Positions 11,300-22,984 of a stretch of 64,000 nt of DNA are shown here, one piece after another. The translations under genes were made by a program, and so were the position numbers. How positions within the stretch are numbered: position 1 is the stretch's first letter; each line of letters starts with the position of its first letter. This DNA is from Bidens hawaiensis (Eukaryota > Streptophyta > Magnoliopsida > Asterales > Asteraceae): contig JAIQDT010001131.1 in assembly GCA_021521415.1 (NCBI GenBank), positions 372,001-436,000 on the forward strand. Direction: 5' to 3'. Under the pieces are notes generated by a model. It saw only the letters and a list, made by a program, of their open reading frames with translations, was not told where the DNA came from and searched no databases.

Positions 11300-11950
11300 T
11301 AGAGAAACGTCGAAGCAAATCACAACTTCGCCTATGACCATGAGCGAAGTTATGATTTATACTGTATAGGCGAAGTTAAGGGTGGGGCGAAGTTGGAATC
11401 ATCTTCGCCTTAACTTTAACTTCGCCTGATGACAGTTAATTAAAAATAAGTTAAGGGCTAGGCGAAGTTGATGATAACTTCGCCTAACCACAACTTCGCC
11501 TCTTATTCTGTTAAACAATTAAATCAACAGGCGAAGTTAAGCATTAGGAGAAGTTAAGGATAACTTCGCCTAAACTGCAACTTCGCCAGAATCTGAAGCG
11601 GCAACAGATTAGACGGCCAAACGACGTGTAGTTGGTGAATTTGGAGATTGAAGACTCTATAAAACATGTTTTTAAGACGATCTAGACGATCAAGTTGATT
11701 ACGACCACGTTATAACAAGTTTGAAAAGCGGGTGTTGAGATAAAACAACGAGGTTGTGTGTCGAGAATTAACTTCGCCGAGAGATTATTTGTTAAGTTCG
11801 CTGGTTTTTGAAAAAGTATAAAGGGTTTGACCAAGATTTTCTTTATATAGGGTCAAAGATGAACAGGCGAAGTTGGGGCTAACTTCGCATACCCCTTAAC
11901 TTCGCCTGTTTTATTAACTTCGCTTGATAACAAAGTTACATAACAGACCC
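11300..11950 (-). repeat. Spacer with about 18 AACTTCGCC/GGCGAAGTT motifs
   Basis: Between pol and the 3' ORF, the 9-mer AACTTCGCC and its complement occur roughly every 35 bases, for example at 11324, 11418, 11475, 11490, 11562, 11578, 11768 and 11897 in one orientation, and near 11370, 11461, 11531 and 11867 in the other. Neighbouring copies are often inverted, so many local hairpins are possible. No coding frame is supported. Confidence 0.8.
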
Positions 11951-13264
11951 TTATAATTTGGACGTTATGCCACTAACTTTTAAAACTTCCTTTAAAGAAT
12001 TAACTGATCCGATCAAGAACCAAGTAACCAGGTATAAAATCATAAAACGACATAAGTAGAATAAATTTTAGAAATAAAGTACACGGGATCAAATTTCAGT
12101 CTCGACAGGGACTACCACGTTTTAGAAAAGATCCGAACAGGAATCATACTAATTAAGTGACTGTCACACAGATCCATGTTCAGCTGTATTATGACATAAA
12201 GAAACAGGTTGTAAGCAGGTAAACAAACTTAGTATGGTTTTCATCGCTTCTGTGATACGGATTAGGTTCAATTAAGCTCAAAACATAAATGGACAACACA
12301 TCAGAGATTGTGATGCCTCCTATCTATTCTCAAAGCTTATTTGGCTTTCCCCAAGTCACCCCGAGTTGACCTCGACCCGTAGTGTCTGATTAAATAGTAA
12401 GTACTCTTCGATCTTTAGACTCTTCTTCCCGTTCTCTTTCTTGCCTCATGATTGATAATTATTACATTATAAGCTTTAGAAGGCTTAATTTTTAATTTTT
12501 TTTTAAATAATAAGATTTACACAGCTTCAAGTAAACTACTGCAAGTCCCGAATCTGGATCACTGCAGTTTCTTGACACACCATCTTCTAGGGAATCAGAA
12601 CACTCACGGGCTCGTGTATGACTGGGTAATCGCTTTTCTGCCTATCATTCGGAAAGATATATATGGAGACTTACACAACTCTTAAGGAGTTTCCACGTAA
12701 GATCGAGGAGATTTAGTTAGTATCATTTCTACTTTTACGCACCATAAAAAGCTACCATGACATACAATGACTGTTCTAAAGTCTTTTAGGCCTAATAACT
12801 TCACTAGTTAAGCACACAGAATTAGTTTGTCTATCACTTTCCAAGGTTGGATCAATTTTCTTTTAAACATGGTATAGATACTTCTTACGAAGTAGTAGAC
12901 TTGAAAAATTATTTCATCTCCCAATAAAAAAATTTAACTTCTATCGCCCCGATCAAGTCGAAGTCTTCAGGTAAACGGCTATCCTGAAGATCCAATGGAT
13001 CAGCTGGACCGACCACATACGAGTATGTGTCCTTCTAACTAAGTATGAACGACTAATTTTCAGCGAAAGAATAAAAACACATCATAAACCGCCCCGGTCA
13101 CTTTCAGTCATCTGGTTAATGGCTATCCTCATACTCTACAGGTAGAAATGAGGACCAAACATATCCGAAGATATGTTCTTCAAACTGAAGCAACCGACAT
13201 AATTCTAAGCGATAGTGACGTTTTTTTTTTTTTTTTTTTTTGTAAGTAAAAACGAAAAACACGG
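11951..13264 (-). other. Non-coding spacer between pol and 3' ORF of element B
   Basis: No coding frame is supported. Two diverged direct repeats of about 140 bp share CGCCCCG(A/G)TCA and GGCTATCCT: about 12940-13080 and 13090-13215. A run of about 20 T (A on the element strand) at 13220-13241 lies just after the RNase H stop. Confidence 0.5.
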
Positions 13265-13738
13265 TTACTCGGGATTGATCATCCCATTTAGCTCAACAAG
13301 GTTTTGAAAACGAGTTTTGTCAAACGCTTTAGTAAACAAATCAGTGAAATTAGCTAACGAATCAACCTTTTCTAGCACTATCAATTTCTTCTCAGCACAA
13401 TCCCGTATAAAATGATGACGGATGTCAATGTGTTTAGTTTTGCTATGCTTTACGGGATTGTTAGTTACTGAGCTAGCAGCAGTGTTATCTATGCAAATAG
13501 GAGTATGAGTGAAATTCAGACCGTAATCGCGCAATTGCTGTTGTATCCAAAGAACCTGGGAGCAGCAGTTCGATGCTGCCATGTATTCTGCTTCACAGGT
13601 AGAAATGGCGACTGAGGTCTGCTTCTTGCACTGCCATGACACTAATCTGCCTCCAAGAAACTGAGATCCACCTGTTGTCGACTTCCGATTCTGATTGCAT
13701 CCTCCATAATCAGAATCCGTGTAGGCGACTAACTCCAA
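13265..13738 (-). pseudogene. Copia RNase H, element B
   Basis: 157 codons with the Copia RNase H pattern: YTDSDYGG at the start (first catalytic Asp), STCEAEYMA (catalytic Glu), CIDNTAA, and KHIDIRHHFIRD near the end, closing with TKAFDKTRFQNL. It removes the RNA strand during reverse transcription. The domain is complete, but it is out of frame with RT by one base in a run of G near 13735, so the pol polyprotein is broken there. Confidence 0.9.
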
Positions 13739-14754
13739 GTTCCCCCTTTCGTGTACCTCAACCCTAGCTTAGGCTTGCCTTTGAGATAACGCAATATCCT
13801 CTTCACACCTTTCATGTGAGATTCCATTGGGTTTGCCTGAAAACGGGCACAAAGACAAACTGCAAACATAATATCAGGTCTAGATGCAGTAACATACATT
13901 AAAGAACCTATTATTGCCCGATATTGGGTGGGGTCCACGTCTGAATCACTGTCTGAATCAGCACCCAATTTATGGTTGACGCAAACTGGAGTATCAAATG
14001 GAGTGCTGTCCTCCATCTTGAAGCTTTTGAGAACGTCTTGGACGTATTTAGTCTGATGAATGAACATCCCATCTTTCTTCTGATCAACCTGCAATCCTAA
14101 AAAGAAAGTTAGTTCACCCATAGCACTCATTTCAAACCTCTTTTTCATGACGGCTTCAAACTCCTGACACATGGCGACTTTTGATGCAGCAAAGATGATG
14201 TCGTCCACGTAGACTTGAACCAGAAGAAAGTCTCTTCCTTTTCTCTTAACGAACAGTGTGCTATCGATCTTTTCCCTTTCAAACCCATTCTCAAGCAAGT
14301 AATCGGATAGAGTTGCATACCAGGCACGAGGGGCCTGATGTAGCCCATATAGCGCTTTACTTAGCTTGTACACGTGATCAGGAAAGTCTGGGTCGGGAAA
14401 ACCCGGAGGTTGCTCAACGTACACAACCTCATCGACTTTACCGTTAAGAAACGCACTTTTCACATCTAACTGGAACACCTTCATCTCCTTGTGTGCAGCA
14501 AATGCCAAAAACAGTCGAATCGCTTCCAATCTTGCCACGGGCGCAAACACTTCATTGTACTCGATCCCCTCTTGCTGATTAAAACATTTTACAACCAGCC
14601 TTGCCTTGTTCCTTATGATTATTCCTTTCTCATCTCTCTTACATTTGAAACCCATTTGGTGCCAATCGCATGCACATTCTTCTGTTTTGCAACCAAATTC
14701 CATACCTCCATCTTCTTGAACTGGGCTAACTCCTCTTACATGGCTTCGACCCAC
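13729..14754 (-). pseudogene. Copia reverse transcriptase, element B
   Basis: The RT_Ty1 domain (about residues 50-290 of 341) contains ARLVVKCFNQQEGIEYNEVFAPV, FQLDVKSAFLNG (first catalytic Asp), a KALYGLHQAPRAWY block, and YVDD (catalytic pair) in LLVQVYVDDIIFA. A DSDSDSD run precedes the YRAIIGSLMYVTASRPDI block. Catalytic residues are intact. It is separated by frameshifts from integrase (near 14740) and RNase H (near 13735). Confidence 0.92.
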
Positions 14755-15707
14755 GAGCTGTCCTTGATAGCCATTTGATAGTTCTTTGGTTCAATCTGGC
14801 TGATGAAGCAGGTGTACAAGCATTCGTTAATGATGCCTGTATCTTTAATGCTTGTGTAAACACAAGTGTGCTCATTCAAGCTTCGTCTTGTTTGTACACC
14901 GTCGAACAGATCACCTATCACGTTCTCCAAAGGGTGATTTTTGTGAACACTCGTAGTCGGGACCGAACTGACTTGCAGATTGTCTTCCAGGTTCGAAGAT
15001 AGTTCATCAATGGGTGATTGTTGTTGAGAATGAAAAGGATTGAAGAATTCCTCTTCTGTAGAGGTAGCAGGGGTATCAACAGCATTTGACGAGGAAGGTT
15101 GACATTCATCGTACTGCGGTCGTTGCACAACACTTTCTTCCTCATCATAAAGAATCTTCGTAGCTATTCTCTCATCAACTTCTGCACAATCCAAGTAAGG
15201 CAAATTAAAAGATTTAAAAAGCTTATCATAGTCGAAAGCCCTAGCAGGTCCCGTGCTTGGTTTTGGTGATTTGTAACTTGTGATGTCAGTGTTACACACC
15301 ACCTCAACCTTGCTGGTCGATAGATTAAAGACTCGTCTGTTGGGTGTCCCAACAACATATCCGACTAAAATACCTTCGTCGGCTATCTCACCAAATTTTG
15401 AGTTCGACTTTAATATCGAACACGGGGACCCGAATGGTTCGATACCATTCAAGTTAGGCTTTCTACCATGCATAAGTTCATAACATGTTTTATTCAATCT
15501 TTTAACAGTTAAAACTCGATTAAGGATATAACAGGCTGTTGTAACAGCTTCAGCCCAGAACACCACAGGAAGTTTAGAATCAGCCAGCATGGTTCTGGCT
15601 CCTTCAATTAGAGTTCTGTTCTTCCTCTCAGCCACCCCATTTTGTTGCGGAGTATACGGAGCGCTGTACTGGTGGTCTATCCCTTTCTGTAAGCAGAATA
15701 TCTCCAT
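14736..15707 (-). pseudogene. Copia integrase C-terminal part and linker, element B
   Basis: It begins just before the PYTPQQNGVAERKNRTL block, which holds the catalytic Glu of the integrase DDE triad. It continues through ARTMLADSKLPVVFWAEAV and the PNLNGIEPFGSP block. A Ser/Thr/acidic linker toward RT follows (FDYDKLFKSFNLP and later). The frame changes against the upstream half near 15700. Confidence 0.88.
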
Positions 15708-16570
15708 CTGATAGTTTTTGAACTCTGTCCCGTTGTCACTCCTGATGTATTTAACCTTTCTCCCATAATATTCTCAACCTTGGTAATCAAGTTAATTACC
15801 AACTGAACCGTTTCATCCTTTGTCTTCAGGAAATATACCCAAGAATATCGAGAGAAATCATCAGTTATCACCAAGCAGTATGATGTTCCACCTAGGCTTT
15901 TTACATTCACGGGACCGAATAGATCCATGTGAAGTAGGTCTAGGGTACTGACTATTGAATTAACCTTCTTGGTATAATGAGATTTCTTGTGTTGCTTTCC
16001 CTTCTTGCACGATAGACATTGGTCTTCAAAGTTGAAATTTTTCAAGGGAACACCCAGCACCAGCCCATTCTTGACAATGTAGTTCATTTTTCGAAGATGT
16101 ATATGCCCCATTCTTCGATGCCATAACTCGGACTCCGATTCAGTTGCTTTTGACAAAAGACATGATTCTTCTATTGCCATCTCAGTCGACCTCATGTCCA
16201 TAACATATGTATTCTTTTCCCTTGGAACCTTCATTACTATCCATGCCTCTGGTATCTTGAAACCAGGATATAGTAAAATCGCTTCATTTTTGGTAAAGTG
16301 CACAGTGTAATATTTGTCACAGATCTGAGACACACTCAGCAAATTATGCTTCAGCTCTTCAATGAAATTCACCTTTTCTAGCTTCATTTTACCATTTGGC
16401 ACCGTCCCCATTCCAGTAATTCTACCACCACTCTCTCCAGCAAAACTTACTCTACCTCCCTGAACAGGTTTCCATTCGTGTAACAAATTCTTGTTACCCG
16501 TCATGTGCCGGGAACAGCCGCTATCCACAACCCATAGATTGTGTGCAGCCCTGTTCAACTGTTCCTGCAC
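15677..16570 (-). pseudogene. Copia protease, GAG-pre-integrase and integrase core, element B
   Basis: The protease motif WVVDSGCSRHMTG (catalytic Asp in D-S-G) is at about residues 14-26. Next comes the GAG-pre-integrase block ELWHRRMGHIHLRKM, a zinc-binding H-H-C-C with CLSCKKGKQHKKSH, then the integrase core LHMDLFGP (first catalytic Asp) and the DDFSRYSWVYFLK block. The frame is lost shortly before the second catalytic Asp/Glu part, which lies in the overlapping frame 14736-15707. Confidence 0.9.
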
Positions 16571-16585
16571 GATTAAAGTAAAGGA

Positions 16586-16996
16586 TTAAAATCTGGGGAC
16601 CCAAGACCTATTGGTCTTGGGTCGATTAAATCTGTTAAAAGGCATCCTGTACTTTGGCTGTCCAAAGTCAGTATTAGAATGATTTCTGTAAGTCCTAAAA
16701 GGATACCTTCTTGTAGATTGACTATGAGGCCATCCAAACCTTCGTGAATTAAATGAATTATAACTAATGATTTGGTTATTAACAGGGAAAAACTGAGATC
16801 GATTTCTTTGAAAAACTGGATTAGTCCAATATCTGAACTTTGATGAGTTTGCATTCTTACCATTATAGTAATTACTATTAGCTCTATTCTCAGTTTTCGA
16901 AGGCCTCATACCTCTGAATCTCTGATTCAGAGGGCAATCAGCAATCAGGTGTCCTATTTGAGTGCATCTGAAACAACACCTGTGTTCAACTTTCAT
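16586..16996 (-). pseudogene. Second zinc-knuckle segment of Gag-Pol, element B
   Basis: It holds a CCHC knuckle CFRCTQIGHLIADC near its start (C-x2-C-x4-H-x4-C), followed by about 100 residues rich in Arg, Asn, Ser, Phe and Tyr. It sits between the gag coiled-coil segment and the protease. A second nucleic-acid-binding module after a coiled coil is typical of long Sirevirus Gag proteins. A stop separates it from the protease start at 16570. Confidence 0.75.
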
Positions 16997-17048
16997 CTCA
17001 ACAGTTGTTTTAGGCCCGTTTGTCTAACATATGTTGGGACATACGGGT

Positions 17049-17898
17049 TTAGTGAAGAATTCTTTTCAGTTGGTTATGTTCCTCTCCACGTTTTAGTAAC
17101 ACTGCCTCTTCTTTTGTGTCACTAGACTCGGATGTCTTGTCCGAATTTGATGAGACCAAACTAGGAATAGAAATCTTAACATTCGAAACAGGCTTACTCG
17201 TTTCGCTTTTACTAACTTCTGGATCTTTAATCGTAACTTTAACAGGAACTGTCTGACCAATTTCAACATCAATAGATTTCTGATTACTAGGATCATAAGT
17301 ATAGTTATGATTATAAGGTGGTGGAACTTCAGAATATCCAATTCCTCCCCTTTTAACTGGGGAACGTTGATCACTTACGAGGTGATCAAGTATTGCGGAT
17401 GAATTTCTAAATCGCTCAAGCTTTCTGTTTAGTTCCACCACTATCACCTGGTAATCAGCTATCTGTTTATCCCTTTCAGCAAGTAGTTTAGTTTTCTCTT
17501 CTAACACTTCATAGCTAAGATCAATTACTTGTATTTTTTCAGCTAGACTGGCTTTAAGACTTCTGATATCTTTCTCACTAGCTTTTATTTTTACCGTGTA
17601 ACTGTTTTCCTCTAGTTTTAGTGTAATAATGATCTTCTTTTACTGTTTTAAATTGAGCATCCAAACTAACAAACTGATCAGTTATTGTTTTCAATTGTTC
17701 AGACAGATTTTCACATTTCGTACAATGGAGTTTAGAACTTACCTCAGAGAGCTGATCATTCACCTCTGCCATATAAGCTTGATCTTCTCTTGTCTCTCTG
17801 TTTTTTCCTTCAGTTTCGATGTTAACCAAGTTGGCCTGTTCGAACACTTCCTCAACTTGCAAATTCCAATTGTATTCCCCGTTCTGTCTGGATATCAT
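17049..17898 (-). pseudogene. Gag coiled-coil segment, element B
   Basis: Two open pieces (17578-17898 and 17049-17507) encode heptad-like sequences such as DQLSEVSSKLHCTKCENLSEQL and KTKLLAERDKQIADY, then a Ser/Lys/Val-rich tail. It follows the first zinc knuckle in the same element. A role in Gag-Gag or host-protein contact is inference. Sirevirus Gag is known for a coiled coil that can bind dynein light chain LC8, but I see no clear LC8 motif here. Confidence 0.65.
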
Positions 17899-17943
17899 CG
17901 CCCTATTCTCGTTACTTCCCCCATTCGGTTGTGTTGGCCTGTT

Positions 17944-18852
17944 CTAACTACGTTCTACTCGTTCATTTGTGCATTCTTTAGCAAAGTGTCCATTCTGTTG
18001 ACAATTATAACACCGAACCTTTGACTTATCAAACCCTGGTCTTTCGCCAACAAACTTTCTACCAGTTTTCTTCATAAACCTTTTGACTCTTCTTACTATC
18101 ATCGCCATCTGCCACTGCAGATCCATCTCCTCCAGATCATCAGCATCGATCTGATCATAGTCTTCGTCTAAAGTTGCAGGGTCAACGATTTTACCTTTAA
18201 TGTAATTTTCGTAAGAAGCAATGAAAGAAGCATAGAGAGCAAACTGCTGTTCAGTAGATTTAACACTCATGGGCATCTGAGAGTAGTTGTTGTTCGGAAC
18301 ACTTGAGGAAAAACTACCTTTTGTTGCTTGAGGTTTAGAAGCATTTGTTCCACCAGCTACGAAACACAAATCACTATCCATGTTGAGAGTTACATGACCA
18401 TCATGAGTTGAGTTAGAGCTCGAGTCTCCATTTGAGTAGTAAGCAGATGATTCTGACATCGAACTTGAACTTGAATTAATTTTCGCACCATACATTCCCG
18501 GATCATGAACCTGATCAGTTGATGTCTCTTTTCTAACCATGTTAAGTTCAAAAGTTCGTAGTTTATTGACTGATGTTTCCAAGTCAATGTTGGCAAACTC
18601 TTTATCTTCTCTCATCAAGACAGTGTACATTTCCCATTTCGGTGGGAGAGCATCAAGAAGTTTTTCTACGATCTCCTCTTCTTTGTAAACAATGGAATAA
18701 TTGCTGAGTTCGGTCATCAGGTGATAATATCTTGTGATGATATCATCAAGTGACTCATTCTTCAAATGTTTGAACACCGAGAATTGGGTTTTGAGTAGCT
18801 TTATCTTGGATGCACGTATCCCCACATTACCTTCATATCGGTTTTCAAGCAC
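17944..18852 (-). pseudogene. Gag, central part with first zinc knuckle, element B
   Basis: 302 codons of UBN2-type Copia Gag: [38 protein letters not shown], and near the C-terminus the CCHC knuckle [14 protein letters not shown]. It forms the virus-like particle and packages element RNA. It is separated from the N-terminal piece (18875-19189) by a frameshift and a small deletion near 18870-18900. Confidence 0.88.
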
Positions 18853-18874
18853 TTCCCACAGCTCTCTGGCGGTT

Positions 18875-19189
18875 TTATATTTCCTGAAGGTGTGAAGAAT
18901 CTCTTGTTATCGCAGCATGAGCTTTGCTTTCAGCCTCATACATCTTCTTTTCTTCCTCTTCCAACTTGTTGTACTTCTTAATTTGTTCGCGACCCTCATA
19001 CAAGGCCGTTGGTGGGATGTATCCATCTTGAATGCACACCCACATCTTAGCATCTTGATATTTAACATATTGTTCAAACCGATCCTTCCAAGCCACGAAA
19101 TCGGTACCCTTTAGCATTTTTGGGGCCTTAGTTGCAGAGCCGGCCTCAACTTCCATTTTCACCAGTTCCGTAATGTTTATCGAAGTCAT
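18875..19189 (-). pseudogene. Gag N-terminal part, element B
   Basis: The likely start is the ATG at 19189 (MTSINITELVKMEVEAG). It contains LKGTDFVAWKDRFEQYV, the usual Copia Gag opening, and ends at a stop at 18875 just before the frame continues in 17944-18852. The upstream bases are the spacer that leads back to the primer site. Confidence 0.82.
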
Positions 19190-19239
19190 CGCTAAAAAAA
19201 AATACGAACAAACACTCAAAGATACCCAAAATTAATTAA

Positions 19240-19490
19240 TTTTTTATTCTGAAGAGTACTGTAGGCGAAGTTAATGATAACTTCGCTTAAGTCTTAACTT
19301 CGCTAGATTACACAACTTCACTGAAATTCTTAACTTCGCTTCTTCTCAACTTCGCCTGATTTGGCGAAGTTGTAGATAACTTCGTTTAAGTTAAGCGAAC
19401 TTGTGAGGTAGGCGAAGTTGTTAATAACTTCGCTTAAACTTATATCTTCGCCTAAACCCTACAAATAGTGGCGGCAACTTCGCCTGATGA
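19240..19490 (-). repeat. Leader of element B with about 12 AACTTCGC/GCGAAGTT motifs
   Basis: Between primer site and gag, the same 9-mer found in the LTR and 3' spacer occurs about every 20 bases, for example near 19263, 19278, 19294, 19331, 19347, 19362, 19412 and 19474, in both orientations. The leader RNA could therefore form a chain of hairpins. The remaining leader to 19681 has no clear feature. Confidence 0.8.
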
Positions 19491-19681
19491 ACACAACGAT
19501 TTTGCAGGTTTGATTTAGACGTATTGCGAGGTATGTGAAGGTGTAATGGGTTGTTTTTGATGGTGGGAGAAGGGTAGGACACGAAAACTCGGTATATTAA
19601 CGTAAACTCATCCCGCGAATAGTCGAACGGAACGATTTCTACACCCGTGTGATAATCCTGAACCACACAATCACGAGCAAA

Positions 19682-19697
19682 AGCTCTGATACCAATT
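19682..19697 (-). promoter_or_regulatory. Primer-binding site of element B (tRNA-Met type)
   Basis: On the - strand it reads TTGGTATCAGAGC, starting two bases after the 5' LTR end ACA. This is the standard initiator-tRNA-Met complement of plant LTR elements and fixes the element's orientation. Confidence 0.92.
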
Positions 19698-20097
19698 GTA
19701 GGTTCCCAGCCGGATCTACACGGAAATATCTCGTTCTACGTAGGTGCGGAATCCCTACGTAAGACGATACGAGCGTAGAATCGATATACGTTAAACACAA
19801 GCAAACACACGTTACAATAAACAAAGAACACGTTGTATTGCAACTAATAACACGTGATATATCAATCACCGATTACCCGTACTGCAACCACTACACAAAT
19901 AACCCGTAGGCTGACCTATATATCAAACGACAACTTCGCCTAACATGTTTAGGCGAAGTTGTCACTAACTTCGCTTGTTCCACAAGTTCGCCTATATCAA
20001 GCGAACTTGTGAGACAAGTTCGCTTAAACATCAATACACATCCAAATAACATGATTACAGACACTTAATACTGAACTACTGACATCATGTACCAACA
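19698..20097 (-). repeat. 5' LTR of element B (400 bp)
   Basis: Same ends and length as 7922-8321, with a dozen or so scattered differences, most of them C/T or G/A. It is followed by the target duplication AATTC at 20098-20102. It holds the intact 15 bp-arm hairpin at 19929-19963. Confidence 0.95.
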
Positions 20098-20306
20098 AAT
20101 TCAGGTGACGCGTTAATCATCGATGTCGATTCCAACGCCGTTCCAACCTGTACATATGTTCCTAAACAGCTATCTAGGGAAGAGGTCCTCAAAATCCTTC
20201 CAATACAATGGATAACAAGTTATGAACAGATGCATCAGGCTCCGGTGCAGGCACCGGATTTTATCCGACACCAGGATGGTCTAGTCGAACATAGGTTCAA
20301 GAAAGT
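20098..20306 (+). pseudogene. Pararetroviral movement protein, downstream fragment
   Basis: Reading resumes after the AATTC duplication in the frame that was open at 7921, so element B landed inside this coding region. It contains a DALIIDVDSN-like stretch and stays open for about 60 codons before a stop near 20312. The end of the movement protein and the start of the next domain cannot be placed. Confidence 0.65.
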
Positions 20307-20309
20307 AGA

Positions 20310-21480
20310 TTGACGAAATGTCTTCTCAATGATGTATATGATGTAGACTGTAAAACCCCACCCAAGACAGAACATTTCTCGTATGACGTGTGCAACTGTC
20401 AGTCGTGCTTAGATGAAGCAGACAAAGTTTTCTATGATGAAGACGTTCCAAAGTGGAAGAAAGGATCCCAAAGGTCTCTAAAGAAGAGATGTGAAGCAGG
20501 AGGTCTAACCGTTGGTCTTCTCTGTGAACCATCGGGAAAGAGTGATTACTATGTCCTTTATGATGAATACCATCATAGCCAAACCCTAAACCAGCAAAAT
20601 CTTCATCACCCAAAACCTCTCCTGAGCCAAAAGTAATGTTCATAATCACACCTATCCCATCCACCTCGTCCCTAGAACTCTAGACTGAGTTCCCGGCCCT
20701 GGCCTTGTTTGAAGATCCTGCCCAAAAAGACAAACATAGTTGGAAAGTTCAACCTTCCAGTACCATGAATCCCACGGGATCGTCAAGTCAGATTACTTCC
20801 ACAAAAGCTACCCTAAACTGGCAAAGTGCGAATGATATTTCCCAAAACAACACACTCAAAGCTAACCTAGCTCAACAGAACAGGTTTAACTGAACCTAAG
20901 AAAGCTTGGTATGCAAGATGCAGACTTTTGAGAGTATCATCTATGAAGTTCGAACCAAAATACTTAGTCTTCATAATGATTTACTCCAAATAGCCCATGC
21001 AAGACCTCGCACACAGGCACCAAGCAGCCTTGTTCAAAAGGTAGCAGAGATGAAGTTCCTCAAAGCACACCTTGTAGACCATGAAAGGCGACACAAACAA
21101 CAAAGACCTTCAACCATGGTTGACGATCCATGGACACAACAGAGTGCCCTGTTTTTCAGAACAACCTTTGATCCACAACAGGTATCGGTACACTCGTTTT
21201 TACAAACGTCACCATCAATGAATCTATGGTCAAATGAACAAACCCAGATCAGAGCAAGAGAAGAAAATCATCCTCAAATCGCAGTGCTTCTTCAATCAGC
21301 ACAAAACAAAAACCATCCATAAGACATCTCGGAAGAGACAACCAGGTCAGAGTTGACAGAATGAAAATGGCCTATTCAAAAACACCACTACTAATAAATG
21401 AGAATCCCTGGCCGATGGTCAAACAATCATTACCAGTTAATCCTCCAGTTACCACTCCCTATCCGAATGAAGAACTAGAT
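20310..21480 (+). pseudogene. Pararetroviral coat-region remnant, domain not recognised
   Basis: This lies between movement protein and protease, where caulimovirids carry the coat protein. Open pieces at 20310-20636 (with a CNCQSCLDEADK string), 20705-20893 and 20906-21322 show no certain coat or zinc-knuckle motif. It is much shorter than a normal coat-protein region, which suggests deletion. Single copy here, since copy 1 begins just downstream of this region. Confidence 0.45.
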
Positions 21481-21481
21481 A

Positions 21482-22230
21482 TTTATCTTGAGTGAGACAA
21501 AGAAACAAGTAGCCTTGAAGTTTCAAGGCCAAGATCATATTTAGCACCATGCTACATGACAAAACCTCACTCCCATTAGAAGATTCGCAAGCAGAAAGCG
21601 GATGTACCATAGCCGATTGCCAAAATTCATCTCCTTACCAGTACATATTCTAGGCCAATTCCGGTTATTGCATTCTTTGATACTGGTTCCACAGCTTCGG
21701 TCTTGAACCCGGATTTTCTCCTAGATGAGTACTGGTTACCGTACCACCGAGGGTTTGTAGCTGCAAATGATGAATCATTTATAATCACTAAGAAGAGTGT
21801 TCTGATACACCCATGAATCTTCCCTACATGTACAATAATACATAGGTTCCTAGGATCAAATTGCAATGGAAAATTTCTTTTATTGGGATTTGATATCCTC
21901 CAAAAGTTACGAGGTTTAAGGTATGGAAGAAAAGGACTCAGATACAAAAAAATTACATTGCTCTGGTGCACCATCTCTGGAATGTTTATGGTATCCTCTT
22001 TTGCCTCTATTGAAGCAATAAAAGAAAAAATCATTCAAACTTATCGTGCTAACATACATATAGAATTTCTCAAGAAGCACAACTCCCCGTTATGGCTGAA
22101 CTCATATTCTTTGTCACTTTACCAATAAAGAAAAATGAAAAATTAACCACACAAGAGCCAGTCATCCAGGGATGAATCCAGATCACATGAATCTGGCTAT
22201 CCAAGAATTCCAAGATTGGTAAATCAGAAC
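21482..22230 (+). pseudogene. Pararetroviral aspartic protease region, copy 2
   Basis: Near 21660-21710 the translation contains AFFDTGS with the D-T-G catalytic triad intact, followed by SVLNPDF. It aligns with 4007-4690. Stops and frame changes interrupt the rest. Confidence 0.78.
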
Positions 22231-22239
22231 CTTATTTAG

Positions 22240-22980
22240 TCAACGGCATCCCCATGGGCATGTGAAGTGTTCTATGTCAATGAAAGAATCGAACAAGTTA
22301 GAGGGAAGCTAAGACTAGTTATCAACTATCAACCGCTGAACCACTTATTGGAAGATGAAATTTCCACTTCCACAAAGAAGGTGTTATTCCAGTCATTAGG
22401 TAATGCAAATGTTCTTTCAAAGTTTGATCTCAAAGCTGGCTTCTGGCAGTTAGGTATCGGCCCAAAACCTAGACCAAAAACAGAATCTGAATTCCAAATC
22501 ATCATTACCATTGGAGAGTAATGTCGTTCAGGCAAAAAAATGCACCATATGTCTTCCAAAAGGCAATGATACGCATTTTGAACCAATCCTTCGAAATGCT
22601 TTTGGTCTCTATTGACGACATTCACCTATTTTCAGAAACTGAAGAAGCTCATGTATAATTGTTACAAAAGTTCCACTCCATCGTCTAGAAGTATGGGATT
22701 ATGCTACTAGAAAAGAAAATGGAGGTAGGAGTAAATTCTATAGAATTTCTTGGCATGAAAATCACCGAGGGCAAGTACGAGCCTCAACCACAAATTTCCA
22801 AAGAACTCCACTAGTTTCTAGAAAAACTGACGTCACAAAAAGAAACCCAACAGTTCCTTGGGTTAATCAATTATATGGCGGATTTCCTCTCAAAATTGTC
22901 TGTTCATACAGCTCATATGTTCCCCATGTTGAAAAGAGTCCTCCCACTTGGACTGAAAGCTAGACACAATCAGTCAGAAG
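22240..22980 (+). pseudogene. Pararetroviral reverse transcriptase, copy 2
   Basis: The frame at 22267-22521 carries LRLVINYQPLNH and SKFDLKAGFWQLGI, and stays open where copy 1 shifts. It breaks after 22480, where copy 1 is still readable. Later blocks (near 22510-22560 and 22740-22920) align with 5040-5090 and 5265-5470 but are frameshifted. The two copies thus carry different lesions. Confidence 0.82.
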
Positions 22981-22984
22981 ATTA

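Larger units (their letters stand above)
7922..20097 (-). mobile_element. Complete Copia element B (Sirevirus-like), 12.2 kb
   Basis: Two 400 bp LTRs (7922-8321 and 19698-20097) are flanked by the 5 bp duplication AATTC (7917-7921 and 20098-20102). On the - strand the order is LTR, tRNA-Met-type primer site, spacer, gag, protease, integrase, RT, RNase H, spacer, a large 3' ORF, polypurine tract, LTR. Protease-INT-RT-RNase H order defines Copia. A long gag with coiled coil, two zinc knuckles and a large 3' ORF fits the Sirevirus lineage. The LTRs differ at about a dozen positions in 400, so the insertion is not very recent. Several frameshifts make it non-autonomous now. Confidence 0.95.

Noticed and set aside
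19682..19697. GGTATCAGAGC strings as tRNA genes
   Set aside because: They are short primer-binding sites beside LTRs, with no cloverleaf.
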